From CAYWCV01 sp964629885 (GTDB lineage: Bacteria > Bacteroidota > Rhodothermia > Balneolales > CAYWCV01): DNA of 64,000 nt. The stretch is taken from the NCBI GenBank assembly GCA_964629885.1, contig CAZVRJ010000004.1, positions 28,086 through 92,085 of the forward strand, in the 5' to 3' direction. The translations under genes and the position numbers were made by a program. Below, piece after piece: positions 17,560 through 26,998 of the stretch (positions are counted from its first letter, which is position 1; each line of letters opens with the position of its first letter). The notes below the pieces were generated by a model that searched no databases, had not been told where the DNA came from, and was given only the letters and a program-made list of their open reading frames with translations.

Positions 17560-18819
17560 TTAGGCCGAAACTTTTCGCTTCACGTAGATGGGCGGCGCCT
17601 GCTCTTCGATCGTCTGTCTTGTGATGATGCACCGCTCAATGTTCGACAAAGACGGAAGAGTGAACATGATTTCGAGCATCGACTTTTCAATGATGGATCG
17701 GAGTCCGCGAGCACCCGTTTTGCGAGCCTGCGCTTTGGTGACGATCGATTTCAGGGCATCATCCTCGAACTCGAGATCGATACCTTCCATTTGGAAAAGT
17801 CGCTTGTACTGCTTTGTGATGGCATTCTTGGGTTCAATAAGAATCGACATCAGAGATTCTGACGTTAGCTCGTGCAAACCGGAGATCACGGGCAGACGAC
17901 CAATCAACTCGGGGATGAGGCCAAACTTCTGCAAGTCTTCTGGTTCGACGTGTGAAAAAATCTCTGGATCGGTTTTGTCGAATTTCACTTGTTCGGTGGC
18001 ATTGAAGCCCATTGCACTGGTCGAAAGACGACGCGACACAATTTCGGACAGACCATCAAATGCGCCACCACATACGAACAGCACGTTCTTAGTATTGACC
18101 TGGATGAAACTTTGCTCAGGGTGCTTTCGCCCACCTTTTGGTGGCACGTTAGCAGTTGTACCCTCTAATATTTTGAGGAGAGCCTGTTGTACACCTTCGC
18201 CCGATACATCGCGGGTAATCGACGGATTGTCACTCTTACGAGCAACCTTGTCGATCTCGTCGATGTAAATGATGCCACGTTCAGCTCGTTCTACATCATA
18301 GTCGGCTGCCTGCAGCAAACTGGTGAGAATACTCTCGACGTCTTCGCCCACATATCCGGCCTCGGTGAGCGCCGTTGCATCGGCGATGCAGAACGGCACG
18401 TCAATGATTTTGGCGAGCGTGCGGGCAATGAGAGTCTTACCTGATCCGGTAGGTCCCAAAAGAAGGATATTGCTCTTCTCGATTTCGATGCCGTCGAGCG
18501 TATTTTGGAATTCGGCACTCACACGCTTGTAGTGATTATAAACGGCGACAGACAGTGTTTTCTTGGCGTGTTCCTGGTCGATTACGTACTCGTCGAGCTT
18601 CGATTTGATTTCGAGTGGCTTCAGTAGCGGACGATAATGCGCGGCGCGCTTACGGCTTCTGCTTGAAAGGTCGTTCTTTACAATGACGGATGCATCGGTT
18701 ACACATCGGTCGCAGATGTATACACCTGGGCCTGCAACCATGCTGTTTACCTCGAAGTTCGACCGTCCACAAAAGGAACAGTAGATCGTGTTGGTGTCTT
18801 TATCTTTAGATTCCGTCAT
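17560..18819 (-). CDS. clpX: ATP-dependent Clp protease ATP-binding subunit ClpX
   Basis: 419 residues. The N-terminal zinc-binding domain has four cysteines (about C14, C17, C36, C39; YCSFCGRSN and ICDRC). The AAA+ core shows Walker A GPTGSGKT, Walker B IIYIDEIDK, and GRLPVI, the ISG-type region and the ARKTGARGLRSI sensor-2 segment. It unfolds tagged substrates for ClpP. It is the third gene of the leftward tig-clpP-clpX block, 12 bp after clpP. Confidence 0.98.
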   Translation of the reverse strand: MTESKDKDTNTIYCSFCGRSNFEVNSMVAGPGVYICDRCVTDASVIVKNDLSSRSRKRAAHYRPLLKPLEIKSKLDEYVIDQEHAKKTLSVAVYNHYKRVSAEFQNTLDGIEIEKSNILLLGPTGSGKTLIARTLAKIIDVPFCIADATALTEAGYVGEDVESILTSLLQAADYDVERAERGIIYIDEIDKVARKSDNPSITRDVSGEGVQQALLKILEGTTANVPPKGGRKHPEQSFIQVNTKNVLFVCGGAFDGLSEIVSRRLSTSAMGFNATEQVKFDKTDPEIFSHVEPEDLQKFGLIPELIGRLPVISGLHELTSESLMSILIEPKNAITKQYKRLFQMEGIDLEFEDDALKSIVTKAQARKTGARGLRSIIEKSMLEIMFTLPSLSNIERCIITRQTIEEQAPPIYVKRKVSA

Positions 18820-18831
18820 GATATCGATTAA

Positions 18832-19461
18832 TTATTTGCGACGTAGAACGCGATCGATCAACCCGTACTCTTGGGCTTCGTCCGATGTCATCCATTTGTT
18901 GCGGTCTGAATCGCGGATGATTTCTTCAACGCTGCGCTTGGCGTGAAATGCAATGATTTCGCTAAGTTGTTGCTTGATGCGCAGAATCTCACGAGCCTCA
19001 ATCTCAATATCGGATGCCTGTCCTTGTGTGCCACCGAGTGGCTGGTGGATCATGATACGTGCGTTTGGCAGAGCAGAGCGCTTACCTTCGGCACCAGCCG
19101 TGAGGAGTACAGCACCCATTGAAGCTGCCATACCGATACAAGTCGTTGCCACACTGCTCTTCACGTATTGCATGGTATCATAGATCGCCATGCCTGCAGA
19201 CACCACTCCACCAGGGCTATTAATGTACATGTTGATATCCTTTTCAGGATCTTCAGCCTCTAAGAACAGCAACTGCGCCACAATCGAGCTGGCTACAACG
19301 TCGTTGATCGGCGAACCTAGGATGATGATTCGGTCCTTAAGTAGGCGGGAATAAATGTCATACGCCCTTTCGCCCCTGCTCGTGGTCTCTATGACCATCG
19401 GGATTAGGCTGTCCTGAATCGGGGTAAAGTTATTGGTGTTAACGTCGTATATAGGCTGCAT
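18832..19461 (-). CDS. clpP: ATP-dependent Clp protease proteolytic subunit ClpP
   Basis: 209 residues. The catalytic serine is at about 114 in IGMAASMGAVLL and the histidine at about 139 in RIMIHQPLGG. The Asp lies in the RDSDRN segment near 184-188. YINSPGGVVSAGMAIYD is the standard handle-proximal region. It is upstream of clpX and downstream of tig. An unusual polypurine/polypyrimidine leader of about 116 bp separates it from tig. Confidence 0.98.
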   Translation of the reverse strand: MQPIYDVNTNNFTPIQDSLIPMVIETTSRGERAYDIYSRLLKDRIIILGSPINDVVASSIVAQLLFLEAEDPEKDINMYINSPGGVVSAGMAIYDTMQYVKSSVATTCIGMAASMGAVLLTAGAEGKRSALPNARIMIHQPLGGTQGQASDIEIEAREILRIKQQLSEIIAFHAKRSVEEIIRDSDRNKWMTSDEAQEYGLIDRVLRRK

Positions 19462-19462
19462 G

Positions 19463-19530
19463 GAGGAAAGAAGAAAGATTGAAGAAGAAAGAAGAAGGAA
19501 GGATGGAGCGTAAAGAAAAAAAGGGGGGGG
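19463..19530. repeat. Polypurine tract with A7/G8 runs between tig and clpP
   Basis: On the plus strand the sequence is almost purely A and G. It contains GAAGAAGAAAGAAGAAGG-type motifs that recur in the inverted repeat at 52966-53183, and then runs of seven A and eight G (about 19516-19530). On the transcribed strand this gives clpP a pyrimidine-rich leader. No hairpin is evident. Confidence 0.7.
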
Positions 19531-19577
19531 TGAAAAAGTGTTTCTAGGTAAGCTGTTGCCCTTGCTCTTGTTCTTGC

Positions 19578-20933
19578 TTAGTGATCGTGATCGTGGTCGT
19601 GATCATGGTCGTGGTGATGGTGATGGTGACCATGAGCCTTCTGCTCGGCTTCCTGGCGCTCGCGCTGACGTGCGGCAAAAGTATCGCGGTCAACACCGTT
19701 AATATTCACTTCTTCACTTAATTTAGCAAACAACTTCTGCTCACGGATTGTGCCGCCCAACTGCTTAAGCTGGTCGCTGTTTGAAGCGTAATATTGTTTG
19801 ATCATTTCAACGGGCATGTTGTATCGCGCCGCTTCTCCAGCCAAGAAGTTGTCAACATCTTCTGGTGTGAGCTCCAAATCTGGGTATTTGCTTTGAAGGG
19901 CTTCGGATAGGAAACTCCAACGCGCCTCTCTGATGGCAGACGGACGTACTACCTCGCGGTAGTTATCCATATCGAAATCGGCAGGTATCTTGCCCTCCAT
20001 CCTCTTTCCATAATCTTCGAAGAAGGCGTTGGTTACCATGTCGATAACGACTTCCGGCACAGGAAAATCATGCGCCATAATCACAGAGTTACGAACGTCG
20101 TTACGGAACATCTCGTCGCTCTGGCGGTCGTAATACGATTGTATTTCAGATTTTAGCTGAGTGCGAAACTCATCTTCGGTGCTGGCCATGCCATTTGAGA
20201 GCTTCTTGAAGAATTCGGCGTCGGGCTCGGCAGCCTCAAATTCCTCAATTTTACCAACCGACACACGATACTTGTCGGTACTGCCGTCTTGGCCCAGAAC
20301 AACATCGACTTCGTGGCCAAGTTTTTTGCCAACCAAGGCATCGCGAAGTTGCTTGTTGGAATCGAGCGACAGGTCAACAACTTGGCCATGCTCGGTGGCG
20401 CCTTCTACCGGTTCGCCCTGCTCGTTGAGAAGAGTGGCGTCTACGGTAACACGGTGATCATCTTTGATCGGTCCGTCGGTATCTTGCCAAGTAGCCTCTT
20501 TTTTGAGAATGCGTTTAATTTCGTCGGCAACCTCATCGTCGGTAACATCGTGGATAAGCTTATCGACAGTTACAGAACCCAGGTCGGCAACATCAATCTC
20601 GGGTGCAACGCCAATTTTGAGACGTGCTTCAAGCTTGCCGTCTTCCCATTTCAAATCAAAAAACTGAGTTTCACCTACGGGCTTATGCTCTGGAACAATG
20701 TCGTTTTCGTACACATCGAGCACAAATTTACGCGCTTCTTCGATTTCAACATCTTTGCCAAAACGCTTCCTTACAATATCGAGCGGTACTTGACCAACAC
20801 GAAAACCCGGCATATTTAACGAGGAACGAAGTTTGCGGAGGGCTTTGTCGATCGAAAGAGCCAAATCCGTCGTCGTAGCGGTAATAGTAATCTCTCTGTC
20901 TACGCTACTAATCTCCTGAATGTCGATATTCAC
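19578..20933 (-). CDS. tig: Trigger factor with C-terminal His/Asp-rich tail
   Basis: 451 residues. The N-terminal ribosome-binding domain (about 1-120) shows GFRVGQVPLDIVRKRFGKDV, matching the GFRxGKxP loop signature with a Q in place of K. A central FKBP-like domain (about 150-240) and a C-terminal chaperone domain follow. The final 16 residues are a run of six His followed by alternating Asp/His, which is not usual for trigger factors and suggests metal binding. It is the first gene of tig-clpP-clpX. Confidence 0.96.
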   Translation of the reverse strand: MNIDIQEISSVDREITITATTTDLALSIDKALRKLRSSLNMPGFRVGQVPLDIVRKRFGKDVEIEEARKFVLDVYENDIVPEHKPVGETQFFDLKWEDGKLEARLKIGVAPEIDVADLGSVTVDKLIHDVTDDEVADEIKRILKKEATWQDTDGPIKDDHRVTVDATLLNEQGEPVEGATEHGQVVDLSLDSNKQLRDALVGKKLGHEVDVVLGQDGSTDKYRVSVGKIEEFEAAEPDAEFFKKLSNGMASTEDEFRTQLKSEIQSYYDRQSDEMFRNDVRNSVIMAHDFPVPEVVIDMVTNAFFEDYGKRMEGKIPADFDMDNYREVVRPSAIREARWSFLSEALQSKYPDLELTPEDVDNFLAGEAARYNMPVEMIKQYYASNSDQLKQLGGTIREQKLFAKLSEEVNINGVDRDTFAARQRERQEAEQKAHGHHHHHHDHDHDHDHDH

Positions 20934-20996
20934 CTGAAATTGTCCTTATCGTAAGTTGGTGTAATGGATTCTTCAGATTGTCAATTATCTGAGCAA

Positions 20997-21083
<87 letters not shown>

Positions 21084-21210
21084 GGATGTCTATCCCGGCA
21101 ATTTACCGGATTTTCAATTAACGATAAGAACGCTAAAATACGCATATTCAATCAATTTCTCAATTCGAAGGTAGTCTTTAGCCAAAGTATACCAAACGCG
21201 TTTTACCAAA

Positions 21211-21540
21211 ATGGATTTTTTGTTCGTTTACATCACCTGTCCGAGCTCCGAAGTAGCCATCGATCTGGCACGCGGAGCGGTTCAATCCCGCCTTGCTGCG
21301 TGTGCCAATATTTTTCCTGCCATGACATCGGTCTATGAGTGGAATAATGCGATTCAGACTGAGCAGGAGGCGGTTTTGATTCTAAAATCCCGAACCGACG
21401 TGGTCGATGCCCTCACCGAATGGGTAGCATCGCATCATCCGTACTCCGTACCATGTATTCTTCAAATTCCTATTTTGGCTGGAAACGAGTCCTATTTGAA
21501 TTGGTTGACCGAACAAACTGGGAATCGAACCGATGCATGA
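21211..21540 (+). CDS. cutA: CutA1-like divalent-cation tolerance protein
   Basis: 109 residues, the standard CutA1 length. It has YITCPSSEVAIDLARGAVQSRLAACANIFP near the N-terminus (seen in segments), then VYEWNNAIQTEQEAVLILKS and HPYSVPCILQIPI. CutA1 forms a ferredoxin-like trimer resembling PII proteins; its copper-tolerance role is debated. The last 8 bp overlap the next gene's start, suggesting coupling. Confidence 0.95.
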   Translation: MDFLFVYITCPSSEVAIDLARGAVQSRLAACANIFPAMTSVYEWNNAIQTEQEAVLILKSRTDVVDALTEWVASHHPYSVPCILQIPILAGNESYLNWLTEQTGNRTDA

Positions 21541-22297
21541 GCTGCTGAGCATATCGAGGTTTGAAGGCGTTGAACTTTGGACACTCAATCGACCCGAGGC
21601 GTTAAATGCCGTTAATTATGATGTGATGTCTGCAATGGAATCGGCTTTAGATTCGATAGAGCAAGATACCGGTGCTCGCATCTTGGTGTTCACGGCCACC
21701 GGCGAGACATTCATATCGGGTGGTGACCTCAAAGCATTCTCGGGTCTCAAAAGCGCTAGCGATGGTCGCGAAATGTCAGAGCGTATGAAATCCATCCTGA
21801 ACAGGGTCGAAAATTTGCCGTGCATCACAATTTGCCTTATAAACGGTGATGCATACGGAGGAGGATGTGAAACAGCACTCGCTTTTGACCAAATATGGGT
21901 GCGTGAGAACGTCAAAATGGGTTTCACCCAGGCTAACTTTGCGCTGAGTCCGGGTTGGGGGGGATACACAAGGCTCATTGAGAGGGTCGGGCCGACTATC
22001 GCACTGAGATGGTTATCGGAAAGAGCACGTATCGGCGCCCACGAAGCCGTTCAATCAGGGTTGGTCGACCGTGCAATTCCGTCGATTGGATACCAGGAGT
22101 CAATAGAAGAGTCACTTCGAGCCATTACTCACACCGACCAAAGCGTGTTGCTGGCTTTGAAAAAAATCAAACAAGAAGCTGTAAGGCTAAATCGAGTTGC
22201 TCTCATGGCCTATGAAGCCAGCTTATTTGAGGCTCTCTGGGAATCTGAAGAACATCACGATCGCGTAAATCGATTTCTAAATCGAAGCAGGAGCTGA
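21533..22297 (+). CDS. Enoyl-CoA hydratase/isomerase family protein
   Basis: 254 residues with the crotonase fold: LNRPEALNAVNYDVM, the oxyanion-hole strand FISGGDLKAFSG, and INGDAYGGGCETALAFDQIW. The second region, MGFTQANFALSPGWGGYTRLIERVG, carries the usual Glu-position neighbourhood but with Ala/Leu rather than Glu at the most common catalytic spots. Hydratase versus isomerase activity is therefore uncertain. It overlaps cutA by 8 bp. Confidence 0.9.
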   Translation: MHELLSISRFEGVELWTLNRPEALNAVNYDVMSAMESALDSIEQDTGARILVFTATGETFISGGDLKAFSGLKSASDGREMSERMKSILNRVENLPCITICLINGDAYGGGCETALAFDQIWVRENVKMGFTQANFALSPGWGGYTRLIERVGPTIALRWLSERARIGAHEAVQSGLVDRAIPSIGYQESIEESLRAITHTDQSVLLALKKIKQEAVRLNRVALMAYEASLFEALWESEEHHDRVNRFLNRSRS

Positions 22298-22299
22298 TG

Positions 22300-23460
22300 T
22301 TATCCTTCGGCTAAGACTTTCGCCTTAAGTATGACCGAGGCTTCATAAAGACCGCCATTTTCACCACCACGATAGATTTCGACCCGAACCGTATCTCCCT
22401 CGTTATAGTCGCGCATGAGGGCTTCATAATAGTTCTTACTGTAGATAACCTGGTTCTCCAATTTCCAGATGATGTCGCCCGGCATGATGCCCGACTCGTA
22501 AGCTGGTCCGTCGCGGTTAACCGAAAACACATATACGCCATTGCCATTATTTACATAAGGCAAGTAATATTGTCGTGCGTCGCTGAAGCTGATGTTTCTG
22601 AGTTCCATGCCTAAGTCAAACCTCGGCAACACTATACCTGAATCGCGAAGCTGTTCGATAATGCGCACAACCCGGTTACTGGGGATGGCAAAACCTAGGC
22701 CCACAAACCCGTCGCTAGTTCCACCCGTGAAGATAAAGGTGTTCACTCCAATCACTTCGCCAAGTGCGTTGAGGAGCGGTCCTCCAGAGTTGCCACTGTT
22801 AATAGAGGCATCAGTCTGAATCATGTCGCTGTACACACGGGGCATACGGGGATTCGGACGAAAATCACGATCTATTGCACTCACAACCCCGACCGTTACG
22901 GTTGGGGTGCCATCCTCGAACAGGCCAAATGGATTTCCCATGGCTATACACCACTCACCGACCATGATTCCGTCGGAATTGCCGAATTCCATGAACGGAA
23001 GTGGACGATCCGTGTTAATTTTGAGCAGCGACAGGTCGGTCAGCTCATCGATGCCGATAATCTCTGCCTTGTGGCTCTCGCCGTTCGATAATGTGACCAT
23101 CACTTGAACTGCGTTGACTCCGACGACATGCTGGTTAGTCACAACGAGCCCATCTTCGGAAATGATGAATCCGGAGCCTAAACTTTTGTATTCGCGCAGA
23201 ATTCCTGGTGAATAAAAATTGCCAAAAAAACGATCAATCAACTCTTGATCATAATCGCGGGCCATTTCGGTAACTGTTACGCTCACCACAGCGTCGGTAG
23301 CCCTAGCCACGGCCAATGTTATAGCATTGTGGCGGCTGGCCATCAACGTGGAATCGACTTGAGCTAATGTTAGTTGTCCGCGTGGCCGCTGATCAGAATT
23401 GGCGTCGCCACATGCGGCAACCATTACGATGAGCAGGAATGCAGAAATCAGATTTTTCAT
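22300..23460 (-). CDS. DegP/HtrA-like periplasmic serine protease (lipoprotein form)
   Basis: 386 residues. The N-terminus MKNLISAFLLIVMVAACGD has a lipobox with Cys at about 17. The trypsin-like domain has His111 (VTNQHVVG), Asp142 (LTDLSLLKI) and Ser225 (NSGNSGGPLL). A single PDZ domain follows (about 300-380; GPAYESGIMPGDII). It is probably anchored to a membrane facing the periplasm and degrades or refolds damaged envelope proteins. It is the last gene of the leftward msbA-nrnA-htrA cluster, 12 bp after nrnA. Confidence 0.93.
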   Translation of the reverse strand: MKNLISAFLLIVMVAACGDANSDQRPRGQLTLAQVDSTLMASRHNAITLAVARATDAVVSVTVTEMARDYDQELIDRFFGNFYSPGILREYKSLGSGFIISEDGLVVTNQHVVGVNAVQVMVTLSNGESHKAEIIGIDELTDLSLLKINTDRPLPFMEFGNSDGIMVGEWCIAMGNPFGLFEDGTPTVTVGVVSAIDRDFRPNPRMPRVYSDMIQTDASINSGNSGGPLLNALGEVIGVNTFIFTGGTSDGFVGLGFAIPSNRVVRIIEQLRDSGIVLPRFDLGMELRNISFSDARQYYLPYVNNGNGVYVFSVNRDGPAYESGIMPGDIIWKLENQVIYSKNYYEALMRDYNEGDTVRVEIYRGGENGGLYEASVILKAKVLAEG

Positions 23461-23472
23461 GAGAAGGATGTA

Positions 23473-24444
23473 TTAACTACTCTCTAACGCTCGAATGCCC
23501 ACTTCAAGTACACGCTGGATTGCAGCGTCGAGCGGACCATCGGTCCATCCCCCAGCTGCTTTGGCGTGACCGCCGCCGCCGAACTGCCGTGCCCAGACGT
23601 TGACATCCAAATCTGTCTTGGAGCGAAAACTCAATTTAACACGACCGTCATGCTCTACAAAGATGACTGCCGTCTCGACGCCCTTCACGCTCATTGGATA
23701 CGAAACGAATGCTTCTGTGTCTTCGTATGACGTTCCGGTGTCTTGAAACATGGCATTTGTGACGTGGATAGTGCCAATACGCCCATTCGCATAGAATTGC
23801 ATACCCGATAACGCCATTCCAAGCAAGGCATATTGGTTACTAGTGCGCTGGTCGTACAATCGCTCATGAACGATATTGGGCTTAAATCCACCAAGTTGGA
23901 GCAAATCGGCCGCTGCCTTATGGGTTGCCGGCGAGACACTGTCGAACCTGAAAGAGCCTGTATCGGTTACTATTCCCGTGTACAGCGCTATTGCAGCCTC
24001 GCGAGATATATGGTCCAAACTTGTGGCCTTGTAAATCCGGTACACGAGCTCTGCGGTGGATGATGCTTTCACGTCCCAATGCTGGTCGGTATAAATCTGA
24101 AGCGGATCCGGATGATGATCAACCAAATAGAGAGGCTTACCCGACTCTGCAGCCTTTTCGGCCACCTTCCCAAAACGATCTGGACTGTTGCCGTCCATAT
24201 AAACGAAGCAGTCGAAACCATCTAAATCATCTACAGTTGGGGCGACAATTTTGTGCAAATCGGCAAGCCACGCTATGGATGGCGACAATGGATCTTGGTT
24301 AAAGGCCACAGCATCGATTCCGTGCTGTTTCAGCCACAGAACCATTCCGATTTGAGAGCCTATTGCATCGCCATCGGGACGAATGTGCGAAAAGACAGCG
24401 ACGCGCTTGTGCGCAAGAAGTTTTGGGATAAGTGTAATTGACAT
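23473..24444 (-). CDS. nrnA: DHH-family phosphoesterase (NrnA-like oligoribonuclease / pAp phosphatase)
   Basis: 323 residues. The DHH domain has HIRPDGDAIGSQIG, the YMDGNSPDRFG Asp and the LVDHHPDP motif. The DHHA1 domain ends with FGGGGHAKAAGG. These are the metal and substrate residues of NrnA, which degrades nano-RNA and 3'-phosphoadenosine 5'-phosphate. It lies between the ABC exporter (15 bp upstream) and htrA. Confidence 0.94.
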   Translation of the reverse strand: MSITLIPKLLAHKRVAVFSHIRPDGDAIGSQIGMVLWLKQHGIDAVAFNQDPLSPSIAWLADLHKIVAPTVDDLDGFDCFVYMDGNSPDRFGKVAEKAAESGKPLYLVDHHPDPLQIYTDQHWDVKASSTAELVYRIYKATSLDHISREAAIALYTGIVTDTGSFRFDSVSPATHKAAADLLQLGGFKPNIVHERLYDQRTSNQYALLGMALSGMQFYANGRIGTIHVTNAMFQDTGTSYEDTEAFVSYPMSVKGVETAVIFVEHDGRVKLSFRSKTDLDVNVWARQFGGGGHAKAAGGWTDGPLDAAIQRVLEVGIRALESS

Positions 24445-24459
24445 ACCCCAAAGATAAGG

Positions 24460-26289
24460 CTATTTGGCGTCCTGAAATTGTAGGTCGTACAATCGTCGAT
24501 ACAATCCATCGCGCGCGATCAATTCTTGGTGGTTGCCCGCTTCGACGATCCTGCCAGATTCTACCACAATGATCTGGTCGGCATTTCTGACGGTCGACAA
24601 CCGGTGCGCAATAACGAAAGATGTCCTGCTTTGCATAAGATTGTCGAGTGCCTGCTGAACGGCGGCTTCCGATTCCGAATCTAAACTTGACGTGGCCTCG
24701 TCGAGCAGTAAGATCGCCGGATCCTTTAATATGGCCCGCGCAATGGCGATGCGCTGCCTCTGACCACCGCTTAGCTTCACACCACGCTCACCCACCAACG
24801 AATTGTATCCCTCCGACGACTCGGTGATGAAACCATGAGCCTGTGCTGCTTTGGCGGCCTCAATGACCTCATCGTCGGTGGCATTAAGTCGTCCGTAACG
24901 AATATTCTCCATGACAGACACCCCAAAAAGGTGGACATCCTGAGGAACGACAGCAACTTGGCCTCTGAGGCTAGCCTGCTTGACGGATCGAACATCAATC
25001 CCGTCGATGGTGATTAAGCCCGAGTTGACGTCATAAAACCTCGGAATTAGATTGAGCAGTGTCGTTTTTCCCGCGCCACTTGGTCCTACGATGGCCGTCA
25101 CGGTTCCAGGGGCAACTTCAAATGTGATGTTGTGAAGTATTTCCTGGTCGTCGTAAGAGAAGCTTATACCATTAAATGACACCCGACCTTGGATGATGGG
25201 CATTTCAATCGCATCAGGCGAGTCCTCAATTTCAGGACGATTGTCGATGAGGTCGAAGATGCGGTCTGAGGCGCCAATCGCACTGCTGAACGTAGTGTAG
25301 ATGCGCGACATTCCACCTACCGAACGCGAAATGTTGAACGCATAAAAGATGAAGGCCACGAGATCGCCAGCCGTAAGCCTCGCAGCGAGCACCTCTTTTC
25401 CACCAAACCAAAATATGATGATCATGGTGAACATGAACATCAGTCCAACACTGCTCCAGAACACATTGCTCAATATGGCACGACGCCGTGCAGTAACAAA
25501 AAGCTGCTCGGAGGCATCTCTATAGCGCTCCGTTTCAAAGGTCTCCCTTGCAAACGACTTGACAACTCGAATTGCCCCAAGTGTTTCCTCGGCAACCGCT
25601 GTTGTATCGGCTAGTCGGTCCTGCACATCACGCGAAAGTTGGCGGATTTTGCCTCCGAAATACCTCGTCGCGATACTGATGATGGGCACCGTCGCAAATA
25701 TGATGAGACTCAGTCGCCAGTTTAGGACAACCATCAATGAAACGGAACCGATGAGACTGATTGTCTGGGTAATGGCTTCTGCCAAGGTGCCTGTAGCGGC
25801 CGAGCGTAGAGAATTGACGTCGTTGGTAAGCCTGGATGTGATTTCGCCGAGACGTTGACTCGAATAAAATTTTAATCCCAACGTGTGCAGATGGTTGTAG
25901 AGCTGAACCCGCAGGTCGGTCACAATTCGCTCACCAACCCAATCGAGGATATAGGATCCTGCAAAACCAACGACCGCCTGAATAATGATCAAGATGGATA
26001 AGCCAATGGTCAGCCAGTTGAGCATGTCTGAGTCGCCCTGGTCGAAGACAGCATCAAGTAGCTCCCTGATTCCAAGCGGAACCACCAGCCATAGCAGAGA
26101 GCCCACCATGGAAGCGAAAATGGCAGCAGTGAGTCGATATTTGTATGGCAACGCATAGCTGAAAATGCGTTTTATAGATGTCCAAACCGATCGATCACCT
26201 TGCTTGATGTCGGCCTCCTGTTCGCGGTCAGAATGTCCGTTTCGGTTCGATCCGGTCCGGACTCCAAACTGTTTCCCCGTTTTGATCAA
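24460..26289 (-). CDS. MsbA-like ABC exporter (fused permease and ATPase)
   Basis: 609 residues: a hydrophilic N-terminal extension of about 45 residues, six transmembrane helices (about 48-330), then an ATPase domain. Walker A is GPSGAGKTTLLN, the signature is LSGGQRQRIAIARA, Walker B is ILLLDEATSSLD, and the H-switch is in VIAHRLST. It belongs to the homodimeric lipid/multidrug flippase group. With lptD in the same window, LPS core-lipid A flipping is plausible but not shown. A later in-frame start is possible. Confidence 0.93.
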   Translation of the reverse strand: MIKTGKQFGVRTGSNRNGHSDREQEADIKQGDRSVWTSIKRIFSYALPYKYRLTAAIFASMVGSLLWLVVPLGIRELLDAVFDQGDSDMLNWLTIGLSILIIIQAVVGFAGSYILDWVGERIVTDLRVQLYNHLHTLGLKFYSSQRLGEITSRLTNDVNSLRSAATGTLAEAITQTISLIGSVSLMVVLNWRLSLIIFATVPIISIATRYFGGKIRQLSRDVQDRLADTTAVAEETLGAIRVVKSFARETFETERYRDASEQLFVTARRRAILSNVFWSSVGLMFMFTMIIIFWFGGKEVLAARLTAGDLVAFIFYAFNISRSVGGMSRIYTTFSSAIGASDRIFDLIDNRPEIEDSPDAIEMPIIQGRVSFNGISFSYDDQEILHNITFEVAPGTVTAIVGPSGAGKTTLLNLIPRFYDVNSGLITIDGIDVRSVKQASLRGQVAVVPQDVHLFGVSVMENIRYGRLNATDDEVIEAAKAAQAHGFITESSEGYNSLVGERGVKLSGGQRQRIAIARAILKDPAILLLDEATSSLDSESEAAVQQALDNLMQSRTSFVIAHRLSTVRNADQIIVVESGRIVEAGNHQELIARDGLYRRLYDLQFQDAK

Positions 26290-26356
26290 TGCTCTTCCTT
26301 AGATTTTAGCCTATCTTCCGAAGTTACAACGAAAGTCAGTAATATCGTTTCCGTTT

Positions 26357-26998
26357 ATGTCTTTTGCTCTCGTAGTATGCAACGGGGAACCTCCCGATCC
26401 TGATCACTTGGTAGCTCGTGCTAGAAGCGCGTCCATCGTGGTTGCGGCCGACGGTGGCCTGATCCCGATGCTTGAAGCAGGCGTACCTCCTGATGTTCTG
26501 ATCGGCGACTTAGACAGTAGCTTCGCACCTTACCCCGAGGGTGTCAAAGTGGTGCTGGATGCAGACCAAGAAACCAACGACCTCGAGAAAGCATTGAACT
26601 ATGTACACTCAAGCGGATTTCGAAACATACTGGTTTTGGGTGCCACTGGTCTTCGCCTTGATCAAACGCTGAAAAACTTGTCCGTATTGATGCAGTTTAA
26701 CGGCAAATTTGATCGTTTGCACTTCGAAGACCACCTCTGCAATATTCGAGTTGCTGATCAAAACACCGAATTATCGTTGCCATTAGGTACCGCCATATCG
26801 TTATTTCCAATTAGCGGAAAGGTTGATCATATTGTAACACATGGACTTAAATATCCTTTGCTAAATGAATCACTCGAGAATGGAACTCGCGATGGAAGTT
26901 CGAATGTCGTAGTTTCATCACCTGTCTCCATTCAATACAAAAGCGGCAGCCTTCTGCTGATCATCAATCACAAATCGTTTCCCGCAGAATGGCCTTAA
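26357..26998 (+). CDS. thiN: Thiamine diphosphokinase
   Basis: 213 residues, the usual length for bacterial thiamine pyrophosphokinase. The catalytic region shows AADGGLIPMLEAGVPPDVLIGDLDS and DADQETNDLEKAL. A C-terminal thiamine-binding beta domain follows (LPLGTAISLFPISG; SNVVVSSPVSI). It transfers diphosphate from ATP to thiamine. Its 3' end overlaps the SSS transporter gene by 10 bp; that neighbour could supply a substrate but its specificity is unknown. Confidence 0.93.
   Translation: MSFALVVCNGEPPDPDHLVARARSASIVVAADGGLIPMLEAGVPPDVLIGDLDSSFAPYPEGVKVVLDADQETNDLEKALNYVHSSGFRNILVLGATGLRLDQTLKNLSVLMQFNGKFDRLHFEDHLCNIRVADQNTELSLPLGTAISLFPISGKVDHIVTHGLKYPLLNESLENGTRDGSSNVVVSSPVSIQYKSGSLLLIINHKSFPAEWP

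Noticed and set aside
17588..18268. Plus-strand open frame of about 226 codons
   Set aside because: It is antisense to clpX with no recognisable domain.
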